From assembly GCF_016616235.1 (NCBI RefSeq), contig NZ_CP067100.1:1795001-1859000 (forward strand): 64,000 bases of DNA, given 5' to 3'. The position numbers and the translations under genes were made by a program. The notes under the pieces are model-generated. The model worked only from the letters and a program-made list of their open reading frames with translations. It searched no databases and had not been told where the DNA came from. Shown here piece by piece: positions 43,916 to 53,222 of this stretch. The first letter of the stretch is position 1. Each line of letters begins with the position of its first letter. The stretch is from Bradyrhizobium diazoefficiens. Its GTDB lineage: Bacteria; Pseudomonadota; Alphaproteobacteria; Rhizobiales; Xanthobacteraceae.

Positions 43916-44848
43916 CTACGTCGCCTGCTTCCTTGACGCCGCGAACACCCCGGCCAGCACCAGCGCGAAACCGATGAAGTGGAACGCCTGCGGGTGTTCG
44001 CCGAGGAACGCCATCGCCATGATCGAGCCGAACACCGGCACCACGTGGAAGAACGGCGCGGCGCGGTTGGCGCCGATCAGGCGCACGCCGCGATTGAAGC
44101 AGAGATAGGCGAGCGTCGAGGGGAAGACCGCGACGTAGAAGAGCGTCAAGAGGTTCGGCCCGTCGAGCTTCATCACCGGGCGCGCAGACAGCTCCCAGAT
44201 CTCCAGCGGGAGGAGACAGGCCGCGCCGGCGCCGAAGGTGAAGGCGAGGAACGACAGGCCGTGCATCGGCGGCCGCTTCAAGGTCAGCACCGAGTACAGC
44301 GCGAAGATGACCAGCGCGACGATGAAGATGAGATCGCCCTTGTTGAATTCGATGTTCGACAGCGTGGTGACATCGCCATGCAGCAGGATCGTCAGCACGC
44401 CGCACATCGAGAGCAGCACGCCGAACGCCTGCGCCACGGTGAGGCGGACGCCGAGGATGGCGAGCGACCACAGCGCCACCACCAGCGGCGCGGCCGACTG
44501 GAGCAGCAGCGTGTTGAGCGCCTGGGTATGCTCCAGCGCCCAATATTGCAGCGTGTTGAAGGCGCCGATGCCGGTGATCGAGAGCGTGATCATCAGGCCA
44601 AGCCGGCCACGGATCGCGGGCCAGTCCTGGGCGAGGTGTTTCCAGGCGAACGGCAGCACCAGGAGAAAGGCGAAGAACCAGCGCAGGAATGACAGCGTCA
44701 CCGGCGGAATGTGGCCGGCGGCGAGACGCCCGACGATGGCATTGCCGGCCCAGCACAGCGCGGTGATGCACAGCAGCAGATAAGGCTGGTTGGCGACCCA
44801 GTTGTGGCCGGATGTTTCCGCGCTCGTGGTCTGGCCGGTGGCGGACAT
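43916..44848 (-). CDS. EamA/DMT-family transporter (paralog 2)
   Basis: About 310 residues with ten helices and two EamA repeats: NQPYLLLCITALCWAGNAIVG, LNTLLLQSAAPLVVALWSLA, FPSTLAYLCFNRGVRLIGAN and VPVFGSIMAMAFLGEHPQAFHFIGFALVLAGV. Nearly every motif is matched in paralog 1 (42291-43226), so tandem duplication is likely. Start ATG 44848 or 44875. The substrate is unknown. Confidence 0.87.
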   Translation of the reverse strand: MSATGQTTSAETSGHNWVANQPYLLLCITALCWAGNAIVGRLAAGHIPPVTLSFLRWFFAFLLVLPFAWKHLAQDWPAIRGRLGLMITLSITGIGAFNTLQYWALEHTQALNTLLLQSAAPLVVALWSLAILGVRLTVAQAFGVLLSMCGVLTILLHGDVTTLSNIEFNKGDLIFIVALVIFALYSVLTLKRPPMHGLSFLAFTFGAGAACLLPLEIWELSARPVMKLDGPNLLTLFYVAVFPSTLAYLCFNRGVRLIGANRAAPFFHVVPVFGSIMAMAFLGEHPQAFHFIGFALVLAGVFAASRKQAT

Positions 44849-45222
44849 TGTGATCGTTATGGCCCCGCGTGGCATGCGCCGGGAGCCATCCGGCCCGGCG
44901 AAGTCCGGGCCGGCTCATCACCCGGCGCTGCCCAAAGACACGGAAATCGCGCCTGCAGCAACGGGGGGCGGATGCATCGCGACCATGCAGCGGCGGATGC
45001 AGCTTCTCAGGCTTTGGTCGAAGCCATTGCGTTCGTCGCCGACGTTTCTGGATTTTCCGGGGATATCAAAGGCTTGGAGCGCGCTCCGAGCCCCGAAAAA
45101 GCCCCGTTCTTGCTTGCCTAGAGAGGCTGCATCCTTTATCCGGTTGGCTGCCTCGCGTGCGAGCGGCCCCGGCCGTGGATTGGGCTGGGCGCATCTACTA
45201 TCTTCGAAGGGAATCCCCGCGA
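44849..45222. other. Intergenic region upstream of purA
   Basis: About 370 bp with no supported gene. A strong hairpin, CCGGCCCGG (44890-44898) with CCGGGCCGG (44905-44913), lies near the DMT gene start. The stretch around 45100-45150 (CTTGCTTGCC... CATCCTTTATC) probably contains the purA promoter, but the boxes cannot be assigned with confidence. No riboswitch pattern is evident. Confidence 0.45.
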
Positions 45223-46515
45223 ATGGCCAATGTTGTCGTCGTCGGCGCCCAGTGGGGCGACGAAGGGAAGGGCAAGATCGTCGACTGGTTGTCGGAGCAG
45301 GCGGACATCGTCGTCCGCTTCCAGGGCGGTCATAACGCCGGCCACACGCTGGTGATCAACGGCAAGACCTACAAGCTGGCGCTGTTGCCCTCCGGCGTGC
45401 TGCGCGAGGCGAAGCTGTCGGTGATCGGCAACGGCGTGGTGTTCGATCCCACAGCCTTCCTGGACGAGGTCGCCAAGCTGCGTGCCCAGGGCGTCGCGGT
45501 CTCGCCGGACAATCTGCGCATCGCCGAGAACGTCACGCTGATCCTGCCGCTGCACCGCGAACTCGACGCGCACCGTGAATCCGCCAGTGCCGCGACCGCG
45601 ATCGGCACCACCCGCCGCGGCATTGGACCTGCCTATGAGGACAAGGTCGGCCGCCGCGCCATCCGCTTGATGGACCTCGCCGACCTCGACACGCTCCCGC
45701 ACAAGATCGACCGGCTGCTGGCGCATCACAATGCCTTGCGCCGCGGTCTCGGCCTGCCCGAGTTCGACGGCAAGGAGATTTTGAAGGAGCTGAGCGCGCT
45801 GGCGCCGCAGCTGTTGCCCTATGCCGAGACGGTGTGGCGGCTGCTCGACATCGAGCGGCGCGCCGGCAAGCGCATGCTGTTCGAGGGCGCGCAGGGCGCG
45901 CTGCTCGACGTCGATCACGGCACCTATCCTTACGTCACCTCGTCCAACACGGTGGCGGCGCAGGCCGCGATCGGCTCGGGCCTCGGACCGGGCGCCGTCG
46001 GCTACGTCCTCGGCCTGTGCAAGGCCTACACGACCCGCGTCGGCCAGGGCCCGTTCCCGACCGAGCAGGACAATGAGATCGGCCGCAAGATCGGCGAGCG
46101 CGGCCGTGAGTTCGGCACCAACACCGGCCGTCCGCGCCGCTGCGGCTGGTTCGACGCCGTGCTGGTTCGCCAGGCGGTCCGCACCTGCGGCATCAACGGC
46201 CTCGCGCTGACCAAGCTCGACATCCTCGATGGCTTCGATTCGATCGAGGTCTGCACCGGCTACAAGCTCGACGGCAAGGAGATCGATCACTTCCCGGCCG
46301 GCGAGGGCGCGCAAGGCCGGGTCGAGCCGATCTACGAGACCATCGAGGGTTGGAAGGAGCCGACCGCCAACGCCCGCTCCTGGGCGGACCTGCCGGCCCA
46401 GGCCATCAAATATGTCCGCCGGATCGAGGAATTGGTGGGCTGCCCGGTCGCCTTGCTTTCCACCAGCCCCGAACGCGAAGATACTATCCTCGTGCAAAAT
46501 CCGTTTGAGGCTTAA
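45223..46515 (+). CDS. purA: Adenylosuccinate synthetase
   Basis: A 430-residue GTP-dependent enzyme that joins IMP and aspartate to adenylosuccinate, the first committed step to AMP. Signatures in order: [18 protein letters not shown] (residues 4-21, P-loop and catalytic Asp), [12 protein letters not shown] (IMP-binding), [47 protein letters not shown] and [13 protein letters not shown]. Length equals that of other PurA proteins. ATG 45223 is preceded by AAGGGAA. A downstream gene begins 37 bp after the stop. With purE/purK at the left edge, two purine steps are in this window but not in one operon. Confidence 0.97.
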   Translation: MANVVVVGAQWGDEGKGKIVDWLSEQADIVVRFQGGHNAGHTLVINGKTYKLALLPSGVLREAKLSVIGNGVVFDPTAFLDEVAKLRAQGVAVSPDNLRIAENVTLILPLHRELDAHRESASAATAIGTTRRGIGPAYEDKVGRRAIRLMDLADLDTLPHKIDRLLAHHNALRRGLGLPEFDGKEILKELSALAPQLLPYAETVWRLLDIERRAGKRMLFEGAQGALLDVDHGTYPYVTSSNTVAAQAAIGSGLGPGAVGYVLGLCKAYTTRVGQGPFPTEQDNEIGRKIGERGREFGTNTGRPRRCGWFDAVLVRQAVRTCGINGLALTKLDILDGFDSIEVCTGYKLDGKEIDHFPAGEGAQGRVEPIYETIEGWKEPTANARSWADLPAQAIKYVRRIEELVGCPVALLSTSPEREDTILVQNPFEA

Positions 46516-46552
46516 CGATATCTTACCGGGACGCGCGTATAGTTGAGTAGAA

Positions 46553-48166
46553 ATGGCTGATTACTATCCGCTGATCGCCCGCGCTATTGCCGCCCTGGAC
46601 CCCAACGCTCCCGGCGAAAGCCGTCGCGCGCTCTATGAGCGGGCGCGCACGGCGCTGATCGCGCAACTCCGCAGCGTTCAGCCGCCGCTCTCCGAATCCG
46701 AGATCACCCGCGAACGGCTGTCGCTGGAAGAGGCCGTCCGCAAGGTCGAATCGGAGGCCGCCCAGCGTGCCCGCGAAGCCTCGCGGCCCGGTGGCGCCGT
46801 TCGCAGCAGCAGCGGCGACGCCTTCCGCCGGGCCAGCACCCGTGCCGCCGAGGGCAACCCGGCCGCGTCCCAGCCGGCTGCTCCGCCGCGCACCCGCCCG
46901 GCCCCGCCGCCGCCGCGTGCGGATCGTCCGTCCTTCAACGCCGATGACCAGGGCGATGCCCAGCGTCCGCCGCGCGCGCCGCGTTTCGACGCACCGCGCC
47001 AGCCCGGTCCGTCCGCGCCGCCGATGCCGGAGCCGCCCGCGCCGCAGGCCGGGCGCGACCGAGGCGGTCCGCGCCGTCCGCCGGACATCGGACCTTCGCC
47101 GCCGCTGCCGCCGGCGCCGGGCGTGCGCGGCTTCCGCGACATCACCGCCGATGCCAACGATCTCGGCGGCGCCGCGGCGCAGGCGAGCCGCGCCGCGCGC
47201 CGCACCTATGCCAACGTGCCCTCGCCCTCGCCGGAATTCGACCGGCTGGAGCCGAGCCTGGAAAACCGCGCCGGCGAGCAGGACGCGCCTTATTCTTACG
47301 ACGAGTCGATCGAGGAGGCCGAGCGCTACGCGCCGCAGCCGCCGTCGCCGCGTCCGCGCATCGCGCCCGAGCGCGACGCCAAGAAGCGTGCCCGCACCGG
47401 CTCGGGGTTCCCGTTCAAGAGCGCGATCGCCGTCGGCATCGTGCTGATCCTGGTCGGCGCCGGCATCCTCTGGGGCAAGCCGCTGCTCCAGACCGCGACC
47501 AACTTTTTCAAGTCCTCGCCGACCCAGGTGGTGGAGGCGCCTAAGGAGCCGGCCCAGCCGCAGAGCAAGCCCAAGATTCCGGATCGCGTCGGCCAGCCCT
47601 CGGCGAGCGATCAGCCGGTCGCGCCGGTGGCGCAGAAGGTCGTGCTCTATGACGAGGATCCGTCCGATCCGAAGGGCAAGCAATATGTCGGCTCGGTGGT
47701 GTGGCGGCTCGAGCCGATCAAGGCGTCGGGCAACCAGAAGGCCGACGTCGCCGTGCGCGCCGAGATCGAGATTCCCGAGCGCAAGTTCAAGATGACGATG
47801 TCGTTCCGCCGCAACACGGACTCCTCGCTTCCGGCGAGCCATACCGCGGAGCTGACCTTCATCCTGCCGCCGGATTTCCCGGGCGGCAGCGTCTCCAACG
47901 TCCCCGGCATCTTGATGAAGTCGAACGAGCAGGCGCGCGGCACGCCGCTCGCCGGCCTCGCGGTCAAGGTCACCGACGGCTTCTTCCTGGTCGGCCTCTC
48001 CAATGTCGATGCCGATCGTGCCCGCAACGTCCAGCTCCTGAAGGAGCGCTCGTGGTTTGACGTGCCGCTGGTCTATGCCAACCAGCGCCGCGCCATCATC
48101 GCCATCGAGAAGGGCGCCCCCGGCGAGCGCACCTTCAACGACGCCTTCGCGCAGTGGGGCGACTAG
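46553..48166 (+). CDS. Proline-rich single-pass membrane protein of unknown function
   Basis: A 537-residue protein I cannot name. Residues about 1-65 form a helical charged domain (YPLIARAIAALDPNAPGESR, REREA-type heptads); about 75-285 are a long Pro/Arg/Ala-rich disordered linker; a single membrane helix follows at about 289-309 (SAIAVGIVLILVGAGILWG); the C-terminal 230 residues, beginning TQVVEAPKEP, hold a beta-rich domain (VLYDEDPSDPKGKQYVGSVVWRLEP and IEIPERKFKMTMSFRRN). It is probably an inner-membrane protein with the last domain in the periplasm. It starts 37 bp after purA. A fresh domain search would tell whether the end is a known family. Confidence 0.65.
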   Translation: MADYYPLIARAIAALDPNAPGESRRALYERARTALIAQLRSVQPPLSESEITRERLSLEEAVRKVESEAAQRAREASRPGGAVRSSSGDAFRRASTRAAEGNPAASQPAAPPRTRPAPPPPRADRPSFNADDQGDAQRPPRAPRFDAPRQPGPSAPPMPEPPAPQAGRDRGGPRRPPDIGPSPPLPPAPGVRGFRDITADANDLGGAAAQASRAARRTYANVPSPSPEFDRLEPSLENRAGEQDAPYSYDESIEEAERYAPQPPSPRPRIAPERDAKKRARTGSGFPFKSAIAVGIVLILVGAGILWGKPLLQTATNFFKSSPTQVVEAPKEPAQPQSKPKIPDRVGQPSASDQPVAPVAQKVVLYDEDPSDPKGKQYVGSVVWRLEPIKASGNQKADVAVRAEIEIPERKFKMTMSFRRNTDSSLPASHTAELTFILPPDFPGGSVSNVPGILMKSNEQARGTPLAGLAVKVTDGFFLVGLSNVDADRARNVQLLKERSWFDVPLVYANQRRAIIAIEKGAPGERTFNDAFAQWGD

Positions 48167-48251
48167 GCTTGTTCACCTCTCCCTGCGGGAGAGGTGAGGT
48201 GAGCCCTGAGCGCGCGTCGATTCAATCAGAACCCATCGCGCTCTGGGACAA

Positions 48252-48788
48252 CTACTTCGACGTCGCGCCGATCGGATTCTCCGGCGAGCCAAGGCCTGAG
48301 CCGGAGCTGCCGATCGGTTGTCCGTTGGCGGAATGGCCGACACCGACACCGGCTGCACCCACGGCGCCCGATGATTGGTCCGCTGCCTGTGCCGTGTTCA
48401 AACCGTTGACGGCGGTATTTTTCTGGGCGGCCGCCGTCGCGCTCGGACCGCCGAGCGAGGGAGCCGAAGGCACGAAATAGTTCGTCGCCTTCCTTGGCGT
48501 GGAGATTGCGCCGGCGGTGCCCGTCGTTGCCGTCGTGCTGCCTGTTGTTCCGCTCGTATTGTCGGTCGGTCCCAGATTGGTCGCTGGCCTGATGGTGTTG
48601 GTCCCGCTGAACGCCCCGTAACTGCCGGCGCCATAGGCCCCGTTTCCGTAGGCGCCTGCCGAACCCGCCGCGGCAGAGCCGGTGCCGCCCGAGCCGGCAG
48701 CAGCTCCGCTCGTGCCCTGCGCAAGGGCCGGCGTGGCGATGCCGATAAAGGCGATCGCGACCAGCGTTCCAAATGTCGGTGATGCCAT
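48252..48788 (-). CDS. Gly/Ala/Ser/Thr-rich secreted protein
   Basis: About 178 residues. A signal peptide (about 1-24, FGTLVAIAFIGIATPALAQ) is followed by low-complexity GTSGAAAGSGGTGSAAAG and GAYGNGAYGAGSYGAF and then TTGSTTATTGTAGAIST with a SAPSLGGPSATAAAQKN part. ATG 48788 has GGAGCGG upstream; the TTG at 48821 is less likely. Low-complexity secreted proteins of this kind are frequent in rhizobia, but no function can be given. Convergent with the gene at 46553. Confidence 0.65.
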   Translation of the reverse strand: MASPTFGTLVAIAFIGIATPALAQGTSGAAAGSGGTGSAAAGSAGAYGNGAYGAGSYGAFSGTNTIRPATNLGPTDNTSGTTGSTTATTGTAGAISTPRKATNYFVPSAPSLGGPSATAAAQKNTAVNGLNTAQAADQSSGAVGAAGVGVGHSANGQPIGSSGSGLGSPENPIGATSK

Positions 48789-48929
48789 GTTCCGCTCCGA
48801 TGCTTGTTCGAAACGGATCAATGTCGGGAACTCAACAATGTTTCCCTCGCTGTCGAACGAGCGGCGAGCGCGCTAGTGGCGCCCGCCGCCGGTCAACGCT
48901 GTCGCCGGCCGGCCGGGCAGCCGTCCGGC

Positions 48930-49202
48930 TTATTGCGCCGCCGCTTCCCGCTTGCGCGCGGCGGCGGCCGCTGCGTGCTCGCGGTCCATCACGGCGCGGC
49001 AGCCGGGGCTGACATGCGACTTGTTCCGCACCATGCAGGCGGTGATCCTGGGAATGTCGGGGATCTCACTGGAGCAAAGCCGCATCGCGTCGGCGGAGCA
49101 CATCTGCTGTGCTTCGGATGAGAAGGCGAGACCAGGTGATGTCTGGAGTGCGATGGCCGCGGTGAAGGCCAACAGCGAAACGGTGGTATGATAGCGTGAC
49201 AT
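48930..49202 (-). CDS. Small secreted Cys-rich repeat protein (1)
   Basis: A 90-residue exported protein. Signal peptide about 1-26 (TTVSLLAFTAAIALQTSPGLAF); the mature part contains CSADAMRLCSSEIPDIPRI, TACMVRNKSHVSPGCRAVM, four cysteines in a C-x5-7-C...C-x10-11-C pattern close to the Cys-rich (GLG1/FGFR-like) repeat, followed by an Ala/Arg/Lys tail. The gene at 49724-49966 encodes a protein with the same Cys layout. A structural, disulfide-bonded periplasmic role is inferred. Confidence 0.72.
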   Translation of the reverse strand: MSRYHTTVSLLAFTAAIALQTSPGLAFSSEAQQMCSADAMRLCSSEIPDIPRITACMVRNKSHVSPGCRAVMDREHAAAAAARKREAAAQ

Positions 49203-49460
49203 GCAGAATACGTCCCCGAGTTCCGTGGGCTTGAGCCCGCTTGATTTTGGGGCGCCGCACGCGGCTTGATCTGCCGCATGTCACAGCCTTCACGCCGGGA
49301 CCTTGCTCCCGCATGTGGTCGCTCGATTTCTTGATGTTCGAATCGAAAAGTGCTGCGCCGCCCGATTCGAGTATGCGCCATTGTCACGGAGCTGCAATGG
49401 CCGGCGTGAAGGAATTCGCAATTGTTGCGCGCACGTCACGCACGACGCGGCAACGCGCGA

Positions 49461-49688
49461 TCAGATCGGCCGATCGGGCGATGCGCTCGCGTCGTCGGCA
49501 TCATCAGCGCCGAGCGCGGCGTGTTCCTCGACGGCGCTGACGCCCTTTGCCGTGAGCTCGAACAGATCGCCGTCCTTCATCACATAGCCCTCGGCGATCA
49601 GCTCGCCGATCTTGCCGTGCCGGTCGTCGGCGAAGGCAACGGATTGGCTGATGTCCCTGAGGATCGAGAGTTGTTCGTCGCGCAGCAT
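49461..49688 (-). CDS. Small winged-helix-like protein of unknown function
   Basis: About 75 residues: MLRDEQLSILRDISQSVAFA then GKIGELIAEGYVMKDGDLFELTAKGVSAVEEHAALG, which has a DNA-binding-like hairpin (YVMKDGDLFELTAKG) similar to small MarR/PadR-like or DUF domains; no family can be named. The C terminus is Asp/Ala-rich. ATG 49688 (with GGAG nine bases upstream) is preferred to 49697. It lies just downstream of the small Cys-rich gene on the same strand. Confidence 0.6.
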   Translation of the reverse strand: MLRDEQLSILRDISQSVAFADDRHGKIGELIAEGYVMKDGDLFELTAKGVSAVEEHAALGADDADDASASPDRPI

Positions 49689-49723
49689 GTCTGACATCTC
49701 CGATCTCTGCAGGGGCTCGATCC

Positions 49724-49966
49724 TCACATGCCGTGGCTCTGGAATACCTTGCTGCAGGACCGCGACAGCTTGGCCCGGTTGGCTTGCAGGCAGCTCTGCA
49801 CCGCATTGTCGTTGCCGAGCTCCTTGCGACAGAGGCGCGATGCGTCCCGCGAGCAGGCGTTCTGCTCCTGCGGCGTACCCATGTGGCCTTGCGCGCGAAC
49901 GGGCGCGCTCGATAGGCCGCTCAGCGCGGCCAGCGTGATCGTCGCCAGAACAAGTTTGCGGGACAT
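49724..49966 (-). CDS. Small secreted Cys-rich repeat protein (2)
   Basis: An 80-residue exported protein: signal peptide about 1-26 (LATITLAALSGLSSAPVRAQ), then CSRDASRLCRKELGNDNAV and SCLQANRAKLSRSCSKVF: four cysteines in the C-x3-Dx-x-LC...C-x4NRxxLSxxC layout of the Cys-rich repeat. ATG 49966 has GGAG six bases upstream. Closely similar in pattern to the 48930-49202 product, although sequence similarity by eye is limited to the Cys framework and the CS..A.RLC part. Confidence 0.78.
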   Translation of the reverse strand: MSRKLVLATITLAALSGLSSAPVRAQGHMGTPQEQNACSRDASRLCRKELGNDNAVQSCLQANRAKLSRSCSKVFQSHGM

Positions 49967-50112
49967 CGGCGGCTCCAATCCGGCAGTGAATGTTCTCAGG
50001 GTCCTGTCTGAACTCGGCGCCTTGCCACTTGTTCCCCTCGAAGCCGGGCCGCGCCCGCTGTTCAAGGTTCCCGCGGCGCTGCTATAACGGGGCAGAGTTG
50101 TGAGGGTGTTCG

Positions 50113-50538
50113 ATGAAACGCTATCTGGTGTTTGCCCTGGTCGGTCCGTTCGTCGGCGGGTTCCTGCTGCTGCTGACCACGACCTACCAGTCCGGCTATT
50201 GGACCCAGACTAATCTGGGCGAGGTCGGCAAGCTGTTCGCCGTGTTCTTCAAGACCCTGCAATACAGCTATTTGTTTGGCTTTCTGCCTTCGCTGATGAT
50301 CGGCGCGGTCGACGACATCCTGTTGCATGTCAGGCGGATTGGTCCGGTGCTGCGCATGCTGCTGGTCGGCCTGTTCGCCTTCGTGCTGGCCTCGTTGACC
50401 TACAGTTCGCGCGGGCCGGACTCCGGCGCGGTTCAGTTCATCCTGTATGGCCTCGTCGGGTTCGTGCCGGCGGCGATGTCGTCCTGGCTCGTGCATAGAT
50501 ATGTCGAAGAGCCGCAACCGGCGGCGGCACCGACCTGA
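50113..50538 (+). CDS. Four-helix membrane protein of unknown function
   Basis: A 141-residue inner-membrane protein: MKRYLVFALVGPFVGGFLLL starts a first helix; further hydrophobic stretches are YSYLFGFLPSLMIGAV, MLLVGLFAFVLASL and YGLVGFVPAAMSSWLV, giving four helices. No signature motif is recognised. GAGGGTG precedes the ATG. The hydrophilic C terminus RYVEEPQPAAAPT may be cytosolic. Followed by the DUF4112 gene on the same strand after 59 bp. Confidence 0.7.
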   Translation: MKRYLVFALVGPFVGGFLLLLTTTYQSGYWTQTNLGEVGKLFAVFFKTLQYSYLFGFLPSLMIGAVDDILLHVRRIGPVLRMLLVGLFAFVLASLTYSSRGPDSGAVQFILYGLVGFVPAAMSSWLVHRYVEEPQPAAAPT

Positions 50539-50597
50539 GCGCGCGACGTTCGGGCGCGGCAGCAACCTCCGCCGCACCAGGGCGTTCTTCAGAGACC

Positions 50598-51140
50598 ATG
50601 ACCATGTCCGACGACGATATCCTTACGCCGCGCAAATCCCGTTCGGGAGGCCGCTCACGCGCGGGCTCTTCGCGCGCCGAGGCGCGCGGGCCGATCATCG
50701 ACCAGGACGGCCGCGAGATCCGGCCCGAGACGCTGGAGGAGGGGTTTCGCGAGTTTCGTTTTGATTTCGGGCAAGGCAATCCGTTCGGCAACCTGACGCG
50801 CGAGCAGCGGATCGCGCGGCTCGAGGCGATCGCCAAGCTGCTCGACGTCGCCTTCATCCTGCCCGGTACCAATATCCGCTACGGCATCGACGGGCTGATC
50901 GGGCTGATTCCTGTCGTCGGCGACATCATCACCACGGCGATCTCGCTGTGGCTGGTGCGCGAGGCCCGCGCGCTCGGCGCGCCCTGGTACATCACCGCGC
51001 GCATGCTCGGCAATGTCGCGGTCGACGGCGTGGTCGGCATGGTGCCGTTCGCGGGCGATGCTTTCGACGTCATGTTCCGTGCCAACATGCGCAACGTGCG
51101 CCTGCTCCGCCGCTGGCTCGACAAGCAGCCGCGGGTGTGA
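50598..51140 (+). CDS. DUF4112 protein
   Basis: A 180-residue membrane-associated protein. The N terminus (1-60) is Arg/Ser/Glu-rich and likely disordered; the DUF4112 domain follows: RIARLEAIAKLLDVAFILPGTNIRYGIDGLIGLIPVVGDIITTAISLWLV, then MLGNVAVDGVVGMVPFAGDAFDVMFRAN. The G-L-I-P-V-V-G-D and V-P-F-A-G-D repeats are diagnostic. Role unknown. The start could be 50598 or 50604; the ribosome site is weak. Confidence 0.85.
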   Translation: MTMSDDDILTPRKSRSGGRSRAGSSRAEARGPIIDQDGREIRPETLEEGFREFRFDFGQGNPFGNLTREQRIARLEAIAKLLDVAFILPGTNIRYGIDGLIGLIPVVGDIITTAISLWLVREARALGAPWYITARMLGNVAVDGVVGMVPFAGDAFDVMFRANMRNVRLLRRWLDKQPRV

Positions 51141-51182
51141 GGGCCTGAAGGCTCCCGACAGTCGAGCGTCAGGCTCGGTGCA

Positions 51183-51208
51183 CCTCTCCCGCTTGCAAGC
51201 GGGAGAGG
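51183..51208. repeat. Perfect 26-bp palindrome
   Basis: CCTCTCCCGCTTG followed directly by its reverse complement CAAGCGGGAGAGG, downstream of the DUF4112 stop and upstream of a convergent gene. Same family as the hairpin at 32700-32723. Likely terminator or repeat. Confidence 0.75.
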
Positions 51209-51284
51209 GAGAACCACAAACAAAAAGCGCGACGGCCTATCGGCCATCGCGCCTTCTGCGCACATCGGAGGCTTGCGAAGAAAC

Positions 51285-51578
51285 TTACGCCGCGTCGGCG
51301 TCGGTCTCCGCGGCCGCCTCCGCCTTGCGGCGGCGGGGCAGCGGGAAGGCTTCGCTCTCATACAGCGAGCGGATGCCGTTCTGGTCGAAGCGCGCTTCCT
51401 CGACCTGGAGATAGGCGCCGTTCAGCGAATCCGTCGGCAACTGCTCCATCGCGAACTGCACGGCTTCGGCCGCGGTGCCGAACCGGCGATAGGTGAAGCC
51501 CGCGCGCTTCTTCTTGCGGATGGCGGCGGGGAACAGTTCGGCGGAAGTGTTGAAGTTGAACGGACGCAGTGGACGCAT
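51285..51578 (-). CDS. Conserved small protein of unknown function
   Basis: A 97-residue protein: [20 protein letters not shown], then [54 protein letters not shown], and an Ala/Glu/Asp-rich end. The middle pattern ([12 protein letters not shown], a helix, followed by beta-type [11 protein letters not shown]) appears coherent, so it is probably real and cytosolic. ATG 51578 has GAGG about nine bases upstream. No family recognised. Confidence 0.65.
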   Translation of the reverse strand: MRPLRPFNFNTSAELFPAAIRKKKRAGFTYRRFGTAAEAVQFAMEQLPTDSLNGAYLQVEEARFDQNGIRSLYESEAFPLPRRRKAEAAAETDADAA

Positions 51579-51792
51579 GGTCAAAGACCTCGTGATCTTC
51601 TCTGGGGCTTTAAGCGCGTGGGGTTTGGGAGGGCAGGGGCCGCAATCGAGCGGGCCCGCCGCACATGGCATTTTCGTCCACTAATATAGGCCGATTTGAC
51701 AAAATTGCGACCCCTGCGATGGGAGATGATGAATCCGCGCATGGCAGGCCCGCAAAGACAAAAACTGAATTTATTTCAGCGGCTTACGTGGT

Positions 51793-51957
51793 TTACAGCT
51801 TGCCAAGAAGGAGCAAGACGAGCAGCACCACCAAAACGACACCGCCGATTCCCATGCCGGAATGGCCCATGCCATAGCCATAGCCGCCGATCCGGCCCGA
51901 CCAGCCGCCGAGCAGATAGATGATCACCAGGATGATCAGGATGGTCCCAAGCGTCAC
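51793..51957 (-). CDS. Small DUF3309-like membrane protein
   Basis: About 54 residues starting at GTG 51957 with GGGAGGATG-type ribosome site: VTLGTILIILVIIYLLGGW, then SGRIGGYGYGMGHSGMG and IGGVVLVVLLVLLLLGKL. Two hydrophobic helices around a Gly-rich loop is the DUF3309 pattern. Function unknown; members are widespread small membrane proteins in alphaproteobacteria and often stress-linked. Confidence 0.75.
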   Translation of the reverse strand: MTLGTILIILVIIYLLGGWSGRIGGYGYGMGHSGMGIGGVVLVVLLVLLLLGKL

Positions 51958-52064
51958 GGCATCCTCCCTGGCGGCCGCGGACCGTGCGCATCGGCTGCAC
52001 CGCCAGGAGGGAAATGCATGTTGGCTCCATCGGGTTCCATTCGGGAACCCGATGGGGCGCAATA

Positions 52065-52484
<420 letters not shown>

Positions 52485-52514
52485 GGGTCTCCCGTTTCGT
52501 TTGCGATCTCGCGA

Positions 52515-53222
52515 TCAGTTGGTGGCCTTGCTGGCACTGACCAGCGTCGGCTTTTCGATGTAGTTATCCGCGAACAGCTTTTTCAGGTTCGCGACCTTCG
52601 GAAGATCGTTGTAGGCGATGTAGGGCTGGTTCGGGTGCAGCGTCAGATAATCCTGGTGATAGGCCTCCGCCGGGTAGAACGCCTCCAGCGGACTGATCTT
52701 GGTCACGATCGGCTTGCCGAACACCTTGGCGCCGTCGAGCTGGGCAATGTAGGCCTCCGCCACCTTCTTCTGCTCGTCGGACGTCGTGAAGATCGCCGAG
52801 CGATATTGCGTGCCGGTGTCGGGGCCCTGGCGATTGAGCTGGGTCGGGTCGTGCACCACCGAGAAGTAGATCTGGAGGATCTTTCCGTAAGTAATCTTCT
52901 TCGGGTCGTATTTGATCTCGACCGATTCGGCGTGGCCGGTCCGGCCGCTCGAGACGGTCTGGTAATCCGCGGTCGCCTTGGTTCCGCCGGCATAGCCGGA
53001 GACCGCGTTGATGACGCCGGCGGTGTGCTGGAACACGCCCTGCACACCCCAGAAGCAGCCGCCGGCGACCACAGCGGTCTGGATCCCGGTAGCGGGCGCC
53101 GCGTCCATGGCGGGAGCGGGGATCACGACCGCATCCTCGGCGGCCCGCGACGGCATGGCGAAGGCCAGTGTCAGGGCGGCGGCTGCGAACAGGGACAGGG
53201 GGCGGAGCAAGGTTCGGCTCAT
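52515..53222 (-). CDS. msrA: Peptide methionine-(S)-S-oxide reductase, exported
   Basis: About 235 residues. A signal peptide (about 1-28, PLSLFAAAALTLAFAMPSRAA) shows it is periplasmic. The catalytic motif is AGGCFWGVQGVFQ, with the Cys in GCFWG, and further conserved GYAGGTKATADYQTVSSGRTGHAESVEI and YHQDYLTLHPNQPYIAYNDLPKVANLK blocks. MsrA reduces methionine-S-sulfoxide. ATG 53222 has GAGG seven bases upstream; longer readings are not needed. It precedes msrB in the operon. Confidence 0.95.
   Translation of the reverse strand: MSRTLLRPLSLFAAAALTLAFAMPSRAAEDAVVIPAPAMDAAPATGIQTAVVAGGCFWGVQGVFQHTAGVINAVSGYAGGTKATADYQTVSSGRTGHAESVEIKYDPKKITYGKILQIYFSVVHDPTQLNRQGPDTGTQYRSAIFTTSDEQKKVAEAYIAQLDGAKVFGKPIVTKISPLEAFYPAEAYHQDYLTLHPNQPYIAYNDLPKVANLKKLFADNYIEKPTLVSASKATN

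Noticed and set aside
44849..45222. Purine riboswitch before purA
   Set aside because: No conserved three-way-junction core sequence is visible; only a GC hairpin near the neighbouring gene start.
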